Assembly: GCA_009929485.1 (NCBI GenBank) | Contig: SAAJ01000007.1 | Coordinates: 1-64,000 of the forward strand | Direction: 5' to 3' | DNA length: 64,000 nt | Source of the DNA: Negativicutes bacterium | GTDB taxonomy: Bacteria > Bacillota > Negativicutes > Anaeromusales > Anaeromusaceae | Shown here: in pieces, positions 44,452 to 52,734 of the stretch | How the letters are laid out: every line of letters starts with the position of its first letter | Position numbering within the stretch: position 1 is the stretch's first letter | Position numbers and translations under genes: made by a program | Notes under the pieces: model-generated | What the model was told of the DNA's origin: nothing | Seen by the model: only the letters and a program-made list of their open reading frames with translations | Database searches by the model: none

Positions 44452-45273
44452 TCAACGCCCCCTTATTCTTAAGCTCACTTTGCGAGCTAAAAAATAACTC
44501 ACTGCCGATATAATAACAATCAAAGCTCCCGATGGAATATCCATTTCATAAGATAACAGCAAACCACTCACACAAAGCAAGCCGCCAAGCACCACTGCTA
44601 AGGCCATTCTAGACTCTAAACGCCTTAAAAACAGCGCCGCAATCGCTGGTGGAGCCGTAAACAAAGCCAACACTAAAACAATACCAACTACACGAATCAA
44701 AACCACAATCGACATAGCTATTACTATCAACAACAGATACTCGAAAAAAGCAACTGGCAGCCCAACAATCACTGCAAACTCATCATCAAACAAATACGCT
44801 TTCCAATAATTGAACAATGCGCAAACAACTAGCAATACGCAAACAGATAAACTTGCGATTAAATATAAATCAAGTGTTGAAACCGTTAAAATATTACCAA
44901 ACAAATAAGAAGATAGGTCTGGAGGGTAACCAGGCATTAATGAAATGCACACTACACCGATTGCCATTCCTAACGACCAAAAAAGCCCAAGCACCACATC
45001 ACTTCTTGTATTGCCGTGACGTTTCAAATATCCAATTCCTAAGGCCGCGCAAATCGAAATAAAGAAAGCGCCAATAATGGGGTTAATTCCCAATAAATAC
45101 CCTGCCCCAACACCACCATAAGAGGCATGGGCAATTCCGCCCCCCATCATCACCAACCGCTTCTCCACAATAATTACGCCTACAATGCCACAAACAATGC
45201 TTGCAAAAACGCTTGCAAGCATTGCGTACTGAATAAACTGATATTCCATGATCGCTTCTAGCATGCTACTCAT
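44452..45273 (-). CDS. Metal ABC transporter permease (ZnuB/MntB type)
   Basis: A 273-aa inner-membrane permease with about eight helices, of the ABC-3 (ZnuB/TroC) family: EKRLVMMGGGIAHASYGGVGAGYL at the start and VRVVGIVLVLALFTAPPAIA near the end. It would form the channel for divalent metal ions brought by the lipoprotein encoded upstream. Overlaps the ATPase gene by 4 bp and ends 2 bp before the TonB receptor start. Confidence 0.92.
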   Translation of the reverse strand: MSSMLEAIMEYQFIQYAMLASVFASIVCGIVGVIIVEKRLVMMGGGIAHASYGGVGAGYLLGINPIIGAFFISICAALGIGYLKRHGNTRSDVVLGLFWSLGMAIGVVCISLMPGYPPDLSSYLFGNILTVSTLDLYLIASLSVCVLLVVCALFNYWKAYLFDDEFAVIVGLPVAFFEYLLLIVIAMSIVVLIRVVGIVLVLALFTAPPAIAALFLRRLESRMALAVVLGGLLCVSGLLLSYEMDIPSGALIVIISAVSYFLARKVSLRIRGR

Positions 45274-46064
45274 CCTTTATGTTCTTTTAATACGCGATGC
45301 GGCACGCCATGGGCAATTAAATCAACAGGACAATTATATAAATTCTGTACAATCTCTTCATTGATTTCCGCTATGCCATGATATACCAATTTTCCATTAA
45401 TACAAGCCAATTCTTTCACATGTGATGAAACAGCCATCAAATCATGTGTTACTAAAACAATTGTCATTTTCTGATTCAACCGATTTAATAAAGAAAAAAT
45501 AGCATCTCGCGATTGCGCATCTACGCTCGCCGTAGGTTCATCCAGCAGCATAAGTTTAGGTTCTACTGCCAATGCTCTAGCTATCAGCATCTTTTGAAAT
45601 TCTCCACCAGAAAGATCTGAAATCATTCGATTTCTCAAATGTACAATACCAACCGCCTCTAGCGCCTGCTCTGTCTTTTCCAGGTCTTCCTTGCAATATT
45701 TATGAAACAAAGATACTTTTGATTTCAACCTTCCGGTCAAAACAACTTCACTGACTGTAATCGGGAACAATTTATCTACCGCTGTTATCTGCGGCACATA
45801 GCCAATTAAGCGATCCGTTTTTCCCGCTTTTTCGCCGTATATATCAACTTTGCCCGCAGTTACAGGCGTTAACCCTAAAATTGATCGCAGCAATGTTGTT
45901 TTCCCACCGCCGTTAGGCCCGATAACGCCAAGATATTCTCCTTCTTTTATTTCAAAGGATACATTTTCAATTGCAATATTTTCCCCATATTTGACAGTAA
46001 GGTTCCGAATACATACAGGAAGCTTGCTATTGACATTATCGCTTTCGCCGTTGCATATACTCAT
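45270..46064 (-). CDS. Metal ABC transporter ATP-binding protein (ZnuC/MntA type)
   Basis: A 264-aa ATPase: Walker A GPNGGGKTTLLRSI, signature DLSGGEFQKMLIARAL, Walker B LMLLDEPTASVD, and the switch His in VTHDLMA. It energises metal import with the adjacent permease. It overlaps the binding-protein gene by one base and the permease gene by four, so the set is a tight operon. Confidence 0.94.
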   Translation of the reverse strand: MSICNGESDNVNSKLPVCIRNLTVKYGENIAIENVSFEIKEGEYLGVIGPNGGGKTTLLRSILGLTPVTAGKVDIYGEKAGKTDRLIGYVPQITAVDKLFPITVSEVVLTGRLKSKVSLFHKYCKEDLEKTEQALEAVGIVHLRNRMISDLSGGEFQKMLIARALAVEPKLMLLDEPTASVDAQSRDAIFSLLNRLNQKMTIVLVTHDLMAVSSHVKELACINGKLVYHGIAEINEEIVQNLYNCPVDLIAHGVPHRVLKEHKG

Positions 46065-46927
46065 TACAATGCCTCACCCATAAGCTTTGCCATTTTTCTT
46101 AAATTCCCAATATAATCAGCCGCTAAGGGTTCTAATTGCACTGTCTTTCCTCCAATTTCACGAGCCAATGCTTCAGACTGCTTGCTCGCAATCTCTGCTT
46201 GATAAAAAACAGCTTTAATCTCTTCTTTCTTAGCCAATGAAATAACATCTTGCAAGCGCTTCGGCGTCGCCTCCTTTCCATTTTCCTCTAAAGCAATCAT
46301 TTCCAAACCATAATCAGCAGCTAAATAGCCAAACGCCGGATGAAAAACGATGAATTTTTTAGTTTTTGTCTGTGCAAAAGCCTTTTGCAGTTCTTGATCT
46401 ACTAAATCCAGTTTTACTTTATACGCTTGTGCGTTTTTTTCATACTTTTCTTTATTAGCAGCATCTATTTTGCCCATTTCTTTTGCAATGATATCTACCA
46501 TCACCTTAGCGCGTTTGGGAGAAAGCCAAATATGAGGATCTCTTTTCCCATTCGGCAAAACAACATCAGGATATTCTTTTTTCGTTTCCTCTTGCAGCTT
46601 AACAAGCTTTAATTTTTCCAATTGTACCGCTTTAGGCAAAATAGTAGCTGCCTCCGTAGGTACTCCCACTGCAAAATAAAGCTTTGCTTTATTGAATTTT
46701 TCCATTTCCTTAGGGGTTGGTTCATAATTAGCAGGACTATTCCCAGGCGGAACCATTACCACTACATCAACCGCATCACCGCATACCGCTTCCACAAAGG
46801 TTTTTTCCGGAACAATCGTAACGGCTACCGTCAATTTTTGTTCCGCTTTTTTCTCGCTAAACCCGCAACCAGCAATTACAACCATCAGCATCATCATAAA
46901 AACTATAATTCCAACTTTTTTACTCAT
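46064..46927 (-). CDS. Metal-binding lipoprotein of the ZnuA family
   Basis: A 287-aa solute-binding lipoprotein. Signal and lipobox are MVVIAGCGFS with the acylated Cys at 21. Metal-site motifs are DPHIWLSP (second ligand) and FHPAFGYLAADYGL (third). The first ligand motif, normally DPHxYEPTP, reads SPANYEPTP, so its His is replaced by Ala (residue 66). There is no His-rich loop. The fold should bind Zn, Mn or another divalent metal in the periplasm. It is the first gene of the importer-TonB operon. Confidence 0.92.
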   Translation of the reverse strand: MSKKVGIIVFMMMLMVVIAGCGFSEKKAEQKLTVAVTIVPEKTFVEAVCGDAVDVVVMVPPGNSPANYEPTPKEMEKFNKAKLYFAVGVPTEAATILPKAVQLEKLKLVKLQEETKKEYPDVVLPNGKRDPHIWLSPKRAKVMVDIIAKEMGKIDAANKEKYEKNAQAYKVKLDLVDQELQKAFAQTKTKKFIVFHPAFGYLAADYGLEMIALEENGKEATPKRLQDVISLAKKEEIKAVFYQAEIASKQSEALAREIGGKTVQLEPLAADYIGNLRKMAKLMGEAL

Positions 46928-47049
46928 TAGACCACGCCCTTAAAGTAATTTTCATTCTCGTTTATTAGTTCAAAACAACCTTGTTCCTCCAAGACTGCCT
47001 AAAAGAAAAAGCAGACTCCCCTGTCCGCTTCTTGCCTATTCTTTAAAAT

Positions 47050-47421
47050 TCATATTGTTCGTATATTTTTCCCTTGACCATGCTGCCGACGATGGCACCT
47101 TCCACAATTCAGAACCGTTTCTTCGCCTTCGCACAAACGATACTCCCCGCCTTCTATGCGAAGCATTCTCCCTTCCACTAATGCTAGGCCTAATTTGCGC
47201 CGAGCTTCATTATAAATTTTTTGCACGGTTGTCCGAGCTACTTTCATGCGCGCTGCGCATTCTTCCTGCATTAGCCCTTCTACATCAATCCATCTAATAG
47301 TTTCATATTCATCAACTGTCATAATAATGCCTTCCTTTGCTGAAGCTACCGCCGCAAGCGGCCCAAAGGAATCTACTCGCGGAAGTTCACAAATTCTACG
47401 CCATTTTCTAGGTCTTGGCAC
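47050..47421 (-). CDS. DUF134-family DNA-binding protein
   Basis: A 123-aa regulator. PRPRKWRRICELPRVDSFGP is the family N-terminal signature, followed by the HTH (VDEYETIRWIDVEGLMQEECAARMKVARTTVQKIYNEARRKLG) and a short Cys tail (LNCGRCHRRQHG). The start is likely GTG at 47421, reading as the MPRPRK of relatives, with AGAGGTG upstream. It precedes the metal-uptake operon on the map but has its own position after the DUF5320 gene, which is immediately upstream on the same strand. It may regulate the latter. Confidence 0.85.
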   Translation of the reverse strand: MPRPRKWRRICELPRVDSFGPLAAVASAKEGIIMTVDEYETIRWIDVEGLMQEECAARMKVARTTVQKIYNEARRKLGLALVEGRMLRIEGGEYRLCEGEETVLNCGRCHRRQHGQGKNIRTI

Positions 47422-47448
47422 AACCTTCACCTCTTGTTCTTATTTATT

Positions 47449-47487
47449 AAAGCAGGCAGCAGGAAAATCCTCCCTGCCGCCTGCTTT
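47449..47487 (-). terminator. Intrinsic terminator of the DUF5320 gene
   Basis: AAAGCAGGC and GCCTGCTTT arms with an inner GCAGG/CCTGC stem, flanked by T-rich sequence on both sides. Confidence 0.8.
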
Positions 47488-47490
47488 ATT

Positions 47491-47802
47491 TTACCTCTTT
47501 TCCAGGTCTTTGTTAATCGTTTCTAGCCTTTGCTGGAGCATCTTTTTTTCTTGCAGCAATTCCTCTTCTGACAAAGAAGAATTGTCCTGCCCAGCAAACG
47601 CCCCCCGATTACCTTGTCCAAGTCCTTGACCAGCTCCACGGCCCGCTCCCTGTCCAAACCCTTGACCGGCTCCACGGCCCATTCCTCGCCCTAAGCCGCG
47701 TCCTTGGCCCATCCCCATGCCTTGTCCACCGCCACATTGTCCCATTTTACGACCTGTAAGCGGCCCTTGGCCCATCGGTCCTGTTCCATCTCCTCTAGGC
47801 AT
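47491..47802 (-). CDS. DUF5320 Gly/Gln/Met-rich protein
   Basis: A 103-aa protein beginning MPRGDGTGPMGQGPLTGRKMGQC, the usual start of DUF5320 proteins. Residues 25-70 are an imperfect repeat of Gly-Gln/Met/Arg units (GRGMGRGAGQGFGQGAGRGAG), then a C-terminal coiled-coil helix (SEEELLQEKKMLQQRLETINKDLEKR). Such proteins accompany DUF134 and NifX genes in anaerobes; the function is unknown and may involve metal or Fe-S handling. GAAGGAGG fixes the start at 47802, well inside a longer open frame. Promoter TTGACA-17-TATTAT lies upstream. Confidence 0.82.
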   Translation of the reverse strand: MPRGDGTGPMGQGPLTGRKMGQCGGGQGMGMGQGRGLGRGMGRGAGQGFGQGAGRGAGQGLGQGNRGAFAGQDNSSLSEEELLQEKKMLQQRLETINKDLEKR

Positions 47803-47847
47803 TACAAATTCCTCCTTCAATAAGTTAATGACATATGCTTTATATTC

Positions 47848-47876
47848 ATAATATGCCCTTTTGGAACATATGTCAA
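47848..47876 (-). promoter_or_regulatory. Promoter of the DUF5320 gene with ACATATG boxes
   Basis: Minus strand: TTGACA (plus 47871-47876), 17-bp spacer, TATTAT (47848-47853). CATATG boxes lie at 47867-47872 (overlapping the -35) and 47832-47837 (downstream of the -10). A similar pair occurs before the radical SAM gene at 54.1 kb. Confidence 0.65.
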
Positions 47877-47971
47877 TAACCACTTTTATCTTTTTAGCAA
47901 ATTTTGAGATTCTTCCGAGAGCAAGTAAGTCCGCTGAACGAAAAATACTAGCAGAATTGGATAACAATCTC

Positions 47972-47995
47972 AAAAAAAAGCTCAACAGGAGCCTT
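47972..47995 (-). terminator. Intrinsic terminator of the UxaA operon
   Basis: Minus strand: AGGCTC, a 5-nt loop, GAGCTT and a run of eight T. The stem is short (6 bp with one G-U). Confidence 0.55.
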
Positions 47996-48021
47996 CTCGA
48001 TTGTTCTTTTTTTATTCCGCT

Positions 48022-49185
48022 CTAGATAACTGGGCCGCGCATAAAAATATCCATGGAATTCACATAGCCAGACAATTCGGCCTTGGTCATGGCGCCAGAG
48101 GCTACCCTTACAAGTTCCTCTAAAACACGCTGCCCTGCATCAGGAATGGTGTCACCGCCATCGATAACCGCGCTCAGGTTCATATCGATATGGTCAATCA
48201 TTTTTTCCGCAGCCGTACGACTGCCGGTAATCTTCAGTACCGGCACGAAGGGAAAGCCCTGCGGTGCGCCACGACCGGTAGCAAAAGCAATGACATTGCA
48301 CCCAGCGGCCGCCAAACCTGTCAGAATTTCCGGCTCCCGCCCGGGAGAGTCCATGACCACCAGGCCCGGCTTATCCGGGCGTTGGCCGTATTCATAGACC
48401 GCCTGAATGGGAGCAGAACCCGCTTTGGCAATCGCGCCCAGGGACTTTTCTTCAATCGTCGTAAGACCGCCCTTGATATTGCCCCCTGTAGGCTGGCCGC
48501 CGCGAATATCCTCGCCTACCGCCATAGCCCGCTGTTCCATGCGTTCTACTAATTTGAAAATCCCCTGAGCCACTTCTTCGTTTGCCGCATGCTTCGCCAG
48601 AATATGCTCCGCACCGATAAACTCTGTGACTTCCCCCAAAACCGACGTACCGCCAGCGGCCACCACAAAATCCGAGGCCACGCCGATGGCCGGGTTGGGA
48701 ACCAAGCCGGATGTCGTATCCGAACTGCCGCATTTCATGCCCAATACTAATTTACTAATGGGAAAAGACTTACGTTGTTCCAGCGAAGCCTCGCGCACCA
48801 TGTCCTGAGCCAGCAAAATGCCTTGAGCCGTCGTACGCGCCGAGCCGCCTACTTCTTGAACAACAATGTGCTCCACCCGTTTGCCTGTTGCAGCAATGGC
48901 TTCAATGACGCCAGAAAGGTCAGTGCTTTCACAGCCCAGGCTGACAAGTAGCACAGAATACAGATTGGGGTTCTTCCCTAAGTTGATCAATGTATCATTG
49001 ACAATATGAATATCTAACGGCGTTTGGCAACAGCCTTGGTGATGCGTAAAACGCGCCGTTCCCTGCACCTGACGCACAATATTTTCTACCACTTCATTCA
49101 CACATACCACCGCCGACAAAACGCCTACATAATTGCGAGTCCCCACCGAACCGTCCGCCCGGCCATATCCCATAAATTCCATCAT
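48022..49185 (-). CDS. UxaA/GarD-type sugar-acid dehydratase, large subunit
   Basis: A 387-aa protein equal to the C-terminal catalytic part of altronate/galactarate dehydratases (D-galactarate dehydratase/altronate hydrolase family): GYGRADGSVGTRNYVGVLSAVVC at the start, THHQGCCQTPLDI, GLKCGSSDTTSGL-like LGMKCGSSDTTSGLVPNPAIG, and STGRGAPQGFPFVPVLKITG-like AFATGRGAPQGFPFVPVLK. These enzymes dehydrate a sugar acid with a Fe-dependent site. The small subunit is encoded next to it. Exact substrate (altronate, galactarate, sulfolactate or another) cannot be assigned. GGGAGG lies before the ATG. Confidence 0.88.
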   Translation of the reverse strand: MMEFMGYGRADGSVGTRNYVGVLSAVVCVNEVVENIVRQVQGTARFTHHQGCCQTPLDIHIVNDTLINLGKNPNLYSVLLVSLGCESTDLSGVIEAIAATGKRVEHIVVQEVGGSARTTAQGILLAQDMVREASLEQRKSFPISKLVLGMKCGSSDTTSGLVPNPAIGVASDFVVAAGGTSVLGEVTEFIGAEHILAKHAANEEVAQGIFKLVERMEQRAMAVGEDIRGGQPTGGNIKGGLTTIEEKSLGAIAKAGSAPIQAVYEYGQRPDKPGLVVMDSPGREPEILTGLAAAGCNVIAFATGRGAPQGFPFVPVLKITGSRTAAEKMIDHIDMNLSAVIDGGDTIPDAGQRVLEELVRVASGAMTKAELSGYVNSMDIFMRGPVI

Positions 49186-49186
49186 C

Positions 49187-49483
49187 TTATTTGCCTCCCT
49201 TCAAATCGCCACGACCGCGCAGGCTTTCAATATTCTGTACATGAGCGTGGCTGCCGCCGGCAATGCTCTTTGTCGCGCGGCCAATGACCTCGCCGTATTT
49301 CAAAATATCTTCGCCCTCTGCAATATCCCGTACGGCAAACTTATGCCCATAAGGAATATCTTCAATAATCGCAATCTCCACCTCTTCGCGATTGCGTCTT
49401 ACCTTTGCCGTCTGGCCCTTAACCAGTACTTGCACCGCCGTTGCTACATTGTCCTTTTCGTTAAGAATAATACCGTCAATCAT
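49187..49483 (-). CDS. UxaA-type dehydratase small subunit (SAF domain)
   Basis: A 98-aa SAF-domain protein that matches the N-terminal part of altronate dehydratases: IILNEKDNVATAVQVLVKGQT, then EIAIIEDIPYGHKFAVRDIAEGEDILKYGEVIGRAT and a C-terminal GSHAHVQNIESLRG. It pairs with the large subunit encoded 1 bp downstream. AAAGGAGG precedes the ATG. A decayed ORF lies 27 bp upstream on the same strand. Confidence 0.9.
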   Translation of the reverse strand: MIDGIILNEKDNVATAVQVLVKGQTAKVRRNREEVEIAIIEDIPYGHKFAVRDIAEGEDILKYGEVIGRATKSIAGGSHAHVQNIESLRGRGDLKGGK

Positions 49484-49509
49484 TGCTATGCCTCCTTTTC
49501 AATCGTTCC

Positions 49510-49755
49510 CTACTGTACAATAACCGCCACACCATCAGGAATCACCGTGATTTTGCGTCACTACCTACCGCATCTTCCGCTTTAGCCAGTGCTTATTCAA
49601 AGGTTTCCACTACTGAAAATCCTATGTGCAGCAGCACTTCATGCTGGACTATAGCAATTACAAAACGAATCGGTTTTCCTTCTAAAATGCCCTCCTTCGC
49701 TTTTTTATATTCTACTTTTCTTCCATCGGCGCCTTTGTACTGCAACACGACTCTT
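49510..49755 (-). pseudogene. Decayed ORF upstream of the UxaA subunits
   Basis: On the minus strand a frame without a start reads VVLQYKGADGRKVEYKK... and stops at a TAA near 49595. After a one-base shift the next frame continues coherently (ALAKAEDAVGS, then ITVIPDGVAVIVQ) to a TAG at 49510. Together they look like the C-terminal part of an alpha/beta protein, and ITVIPDGVAVIVQ recalls the end of LarA-type (DUF2088) proteins, a weak match. Two frame disruptions and the missing 5' part mark it as a pseudogene. It begins inside the shared element at 49732-49783. Confidence 0.4.
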
Positions 49756-49783
49756 TAGTAAAGCCCAACCTCTATTTTGGCCA
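49732..49783 (-). repeat. Shared element, copy C (partial)
   Basis: Read on the minus strand: TTGTGCATTGTGGCC, then 38 nt, then GTACAAAGGCG. Same order and spacing as in copies A (59096-59210) and B (62775-62888). The upstream second box of A and B is not present here. Confidence 0.5.
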
Positions 49784-49792
49784 CAATGCACA

Positions 49793-49842
49793 AAAGAATG
49801 CTGTAAAATAAGCTTTTAGCTCTATTTTAGACAGCATTCTTT
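49793..49842 (-). terminator. Intrinsic terminator of the CDF gene
   Basis: AAAGAATGCTGT (near 49793) and ACAGCATTCTTT (49831-49842) form a 12-bp stem. On the minus strand it is followed by TTTTGTGC. It lies 69 bp beyond the CDF stop. Confidence 0.7.
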
Positions 49843-49910
49843 GTATATTAATGTCTCAAATCCCCTTAATTGTCTTCTCGAAAAGCTCCGTTTGGTTTAT
49901 CTTTTTCTTT

Positions 49911-51107
49911 TTATAAACTTTCTTCTTGTTTTAGTTGCAATTTTCTTTCTTCAAAGATATGAGCTGGGCTTTCTTTATCAGTCACAATTACTTCAATATT
50001 GGAATTGGCAAATACATATTCCGGTCCCTTGCTGTGAAACCCATTTTTAACCACAATAAAATCAACAGCTTTTTGAGCTAAAAATTCCGCAACCAGAATT
50101 CCTTTCCCTTTTTCAATTGTAACAAAAGGGTTTTCAACAATTTCTACTTTTTTCGCAACATTGCAACCAGCAGCAAACGTTACAAACAGAAAAGATAACG
50201 CTTCGCCAAAATGCTCGTTCAACATGGTCTGATCATCCGTCAATGGCAATGCATATATAACCTGTTCTTTACGAATCGGTTCATAATGAATAAGTATCCG
50301 ATCAATATTCTCAACTTGTTCCTTAACGAGAGTTTCAATTCGATCTGCAATATAATGCGCTTTATCCAAATTATGTGTTTTTATGAGTATACTTGTTTCA
50401 ATAAATTTGAATTTTCCTGAATTTCTACCAGTTAAAGACTTCACTCCAATAACCTGCGGCATTGTGATAATAATTTTTTCCACTTTACTAAGTGTTTCAT
50501 AATCCAAGGAAGCATCTAAAAGAACTTTCAAACCGTCCCTTAGTATTTGAAAGCCAATTTTAATAATAAAACATACAATTACTATAGCCGCAGCCTTATC
50601 CAATGGATATCCCAACATACTAGAAATAATCGCAGCTAAAACAATTACATTGCTTAATACATCCATGCGAATATGAGCAGCATCCGCTATTAAAATAGGA
50701 GAATTAATTTCTTTACCTATTTTCATTTCATACTTTGAAAATGCGAATGTCAAAATAATCGAAATCAGCAAACTCACTATTGCGATAAAAGAATTTTGCA
50801 GTTCCTCTTGGTTATTGGATATAATCTCCATAACAATTTCATAGCCAGAATAAAATATCACCAAAGAAATCAAGATAGACATTACATTTTCGACTTTGTA
50901 TAAACCATATGGGAATGCCTTTGTTTTTCGATTGGCAATTTTCACTCCCGCTAAAACGGTTATAGCCGCAATAAAATCCGCAAAGCTATGAAACGCCTCC
51001 GCTTTTAACGCAATACTATCAGAAACATCGGCTGCCAAATACTTCATGCCAAATATTGAAAAATTCATTATCATGGAAAGTATCGCTACTTTTTCACTTT
51101 TGTCCAT
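49911..51107 (-). CDS. Cation diffusion facilitator fused to a NifX-type domain
   Basis: A 398-aa protein. Residues 1-210 are a six-TM CDF transporter (KAEAFHSFADFIAAI and DAAHIRMDVLSNVIVLAAI hold the metal-site Asp/His). Residues 210-285 are the cytoplasmic CDF dimer domain. The last 110 residues are a NifX-type domain (LNEHFGEALSFLFVTFAAG... FIVVKNGFHSKGPEYVFANSNIEVIVTD). CDF proteins export Zn, Fe or Mn against protons. The extra domain may sense or buffer a metal or cluster. AAGGAAGG precedes the ATG. It is followed by a terminator. Confidence 0.88.
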   Translation of the reverse strand: MDKSEKVAILSMIMNFSIFGMKYLAADVSDSIALKAEAFHSFADFIAAITVLAGVKIANRKTKAFPYGLYKVENVMSILISLVIFYSGYEIVMEIISNNQEELQNSFIAIVSLLISIILTFAFSKYEMKIGKEINSPILIADAAHIRMDVLSNVIVLAAIISSMLGYPLDKAAAIVIVCFIIKIGFQILRDGLKVLLDASLDYETLSKVEKIIITMPQVIGVKSLTGRNSGKFKFIETSILIKTHNLDKAHYIADRIETLVKEQVENIDRILIHYEPIRKEQVIYALPLTDDQTMLNEHFGEALSFLFVTFAAGCNVAKKVEIVENPFVTIEKGKGILVAEFLAQKAVDFIVVKNGFHSKGPEYVFANSNIEVIVTDKESPAHIFEERKLQLKQEESL

Positions 51108-51135
51108 TCTTCCTTCCTTTCAACCCAAACTACAC

Positions 51136-51762
51136 TCAATCAACAAATTTCCCAAGAACCGTAATCCCAGCTTTTACATAATCTCCTTTTTTTACCAACA
51201 CCTCTACGCCTTTAGGTACAACAATCTCTGTACTAGAGCCAAACTTAATCATTCCATATACCTGCCCTTGCTCTAATTCAGTTCCCAATGTCACGCTTGA
51301 AATAATTCGTCGCGCCAAAGCTCCTGCAATTTGAGTAACCAAAACACGAACTCGGCCGTTTTCTATTCCAAGGGCATGCCGTTCATTTTCTTGTCCTACT
51401 GACTCCCTATATGCAGGTTGGAAGCGTCCGCAGCAATATTCCTGATACATTATCTCGCCCTTAACAGGACTACGATTCACATGCACATCAAAGATAGACA
51501 AAAATATAGTAATTTTGACTCCTGTCTCGTTTAAAAATTTCCCCTCATAACATTCTTCAATGCTCATTATCTTTCCATCTGCTGGTGAAAGAACATTACG
51601 TTCATCGCAGACTATTGACCGATCGGGATTACGAAAAAAGAAAATCAAAAATAAGCATAATATACCCGGAAGCATTCCCCACAACGGTCCAAAAACAAGG
51701 CAAACGATAAAAGCTACGCAAAGAGCCGCTAAAATATACGAGACTCCCTCTTTTGCAATCAT
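51136..51762 (-). CDS. psd: Phosphatidylserine decarboxylase (proenzyme)
   Basis: Makes phosphatidylethanolamine from phosphatidylserine. A 208-aa proenzyme of the short bacterial form: an N-terminal membrane helix pair (YILAALCVAFIVCLVFGPLWG), LSPADGKIMSIEE, FLSIFDVHVNRSP, and the self-cleavage site IKFGSSTEIVVP, where Gly-Ser cleavage creates the pyruvoyl group. The start at 51762 has GAAAGGA upstream. It follows a radical SAM gene by 43 bp; no pssA is visible. Confidence 0.92.
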   Translation of the reverse strand: MIAKEGVSYILAALCVAFIVCLVFGPLWGMLPGILCLFLIFFFRNPDRSIVCDERNVLSPADGKIMSIEECYEGKFLNETGVKITIFLSIFDVHVNRSPVKGEIMYQEYCCGRFQPAYRESVGQENERHALGIENGRVRVLVTQIAGALARRIISSVTLGTELEQGQVYGMIKFGSSTEIVVPKGVEVLVKKGDYVKAGITVLGKFVD

Positions 51763-51805
51763 GATTAGAATCCTTTCCCCTATATTGTGTCCGTTAAGCA
51801 CGAGC

Positions 51806-52729
51806 TTATCGTAAGCGATATGTCCTATACCCTTTATAATCTACTACGTTTACTTCAATATCGCTCTCCAAGCGATGCAAAAAAGCAGCTGCATCTTCGT
51901 TTCGCATTTTCAAAAAACTTTTAATTTCAAACTGATTCATTGGATGCCGTTTAATAATGCTCATAATTGCCTCATACGAATCATTCAAATTGCTTTGAAA
52001 ACCTTCTGATACCATAAAATCCAATGAAATACCGCCCAAAACCTCCACCGCTTGGCTCATTTTTTCTTCACTTATTTGTTTTACATATTTTTCCGCTGGT
52101 GGTCTTATCGGCGTATTAAGATATAACCGCTGATAGTTTAACTCTGCCAACATCTCCGCATACTTGTGCAAGGACACATCGTCGTCATTTACTCCTGCAA
52201 TTAACATAATTTCTATCCACAACTGACCTAAGTATTCTTGTGAAAAAATTTTTAGGCCCTCAAAAACTTGGGGGAAATGGATTTCCTTATGCGGCCTATT
52301 AATTGAGTTTAATGTTCTTTCATCATATGCGTCCATTGTCGGCAAAACAATATCTGCAATTGCCAATTCCCGCCGCAATTGCGGCTCATACAAAAGCGCT
52401 CCATTCGTAATAACAGCAATCGGCTTGTTTGTTTGTTCCTTAAGTTGCTCAATAAGCTCACCCATTCCTAAATACAAGGTAGGCTCGCCTTCCCCGACAA
52501 TCGTGACAACGTCAAACGCAAAGCCCGCTTTTAGGATTTCATTGAAATCATCCATAATTTCATTAACTGGAAAAAACATCTTTCTTTCATTACTCATGCG
52601 GTTCGTCCGCCCTAACTGACAATACACGCAAGAGTAGTTGCATGTTTTCTTAGGAATCGGACTGATTCCCAAAGAAATACCAAGCCGTCTTGAAGGAACA
52701 GGACCAAAAACAAATTTCATTTCCTTCAT
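51806..52729 (-). CDS. Radical SAM protein (COG0731-like)
   Basis: A 307-aa radical SAM enzyme. FGPVPSRRLGISLGISPIPKKTCNYSCVYCQLG holds the CxxxCxxC cluster site in the layout of the COG0731/TYW1-like group. TIVGEGEPTLY is the GGE-like strand, and TNGALLYEPQLRREL follows. The last 70 residues look like a winged helix (HPMNQFEIKSFLKMRNEDAAAFLHRLESD). Reaction unknown. It starts 5 bp after the SCIFF-maturase-like gene, so the two are probably co-transcribed and may act on the same target. Confidence 0.88.
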   Translation of the reverse strand: MKEMKFVFGPVPSRRLGISLGISPIPKKTCNYSCVYCQLGRTNRMSNERKMFFPVNEIMDDFNEILKAGFAFDVVTIVGEGEPTLYLGMGELIEQLKEQTNKPIAVITNGALLYEPQLRRELAIADIVLPTMDAYDERTLNSINRPHKEIHFPQVFEGLKIFSQEYLGQLWIEIMLIAGVNDDDVSLHKYAEMLAELNYQRLYLNTPIRPPAEKYVKQISEEKMSQAVEVLGGISLDFMVSEGFQSNLNDSYEAIMSIIKRHPMNQFEIKSFLKMRNEDAAAFLHRLESDIEVNVVDYKGYRTYRLR

Positions 52730-52734
52730 CTGTT

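Noticed and set aside
49483-49758. Plus-strand frame opposite the decayed ORF
   Set aside because: Ser/Thr-rich with no start signals; the minus-strand reading is more coherent.
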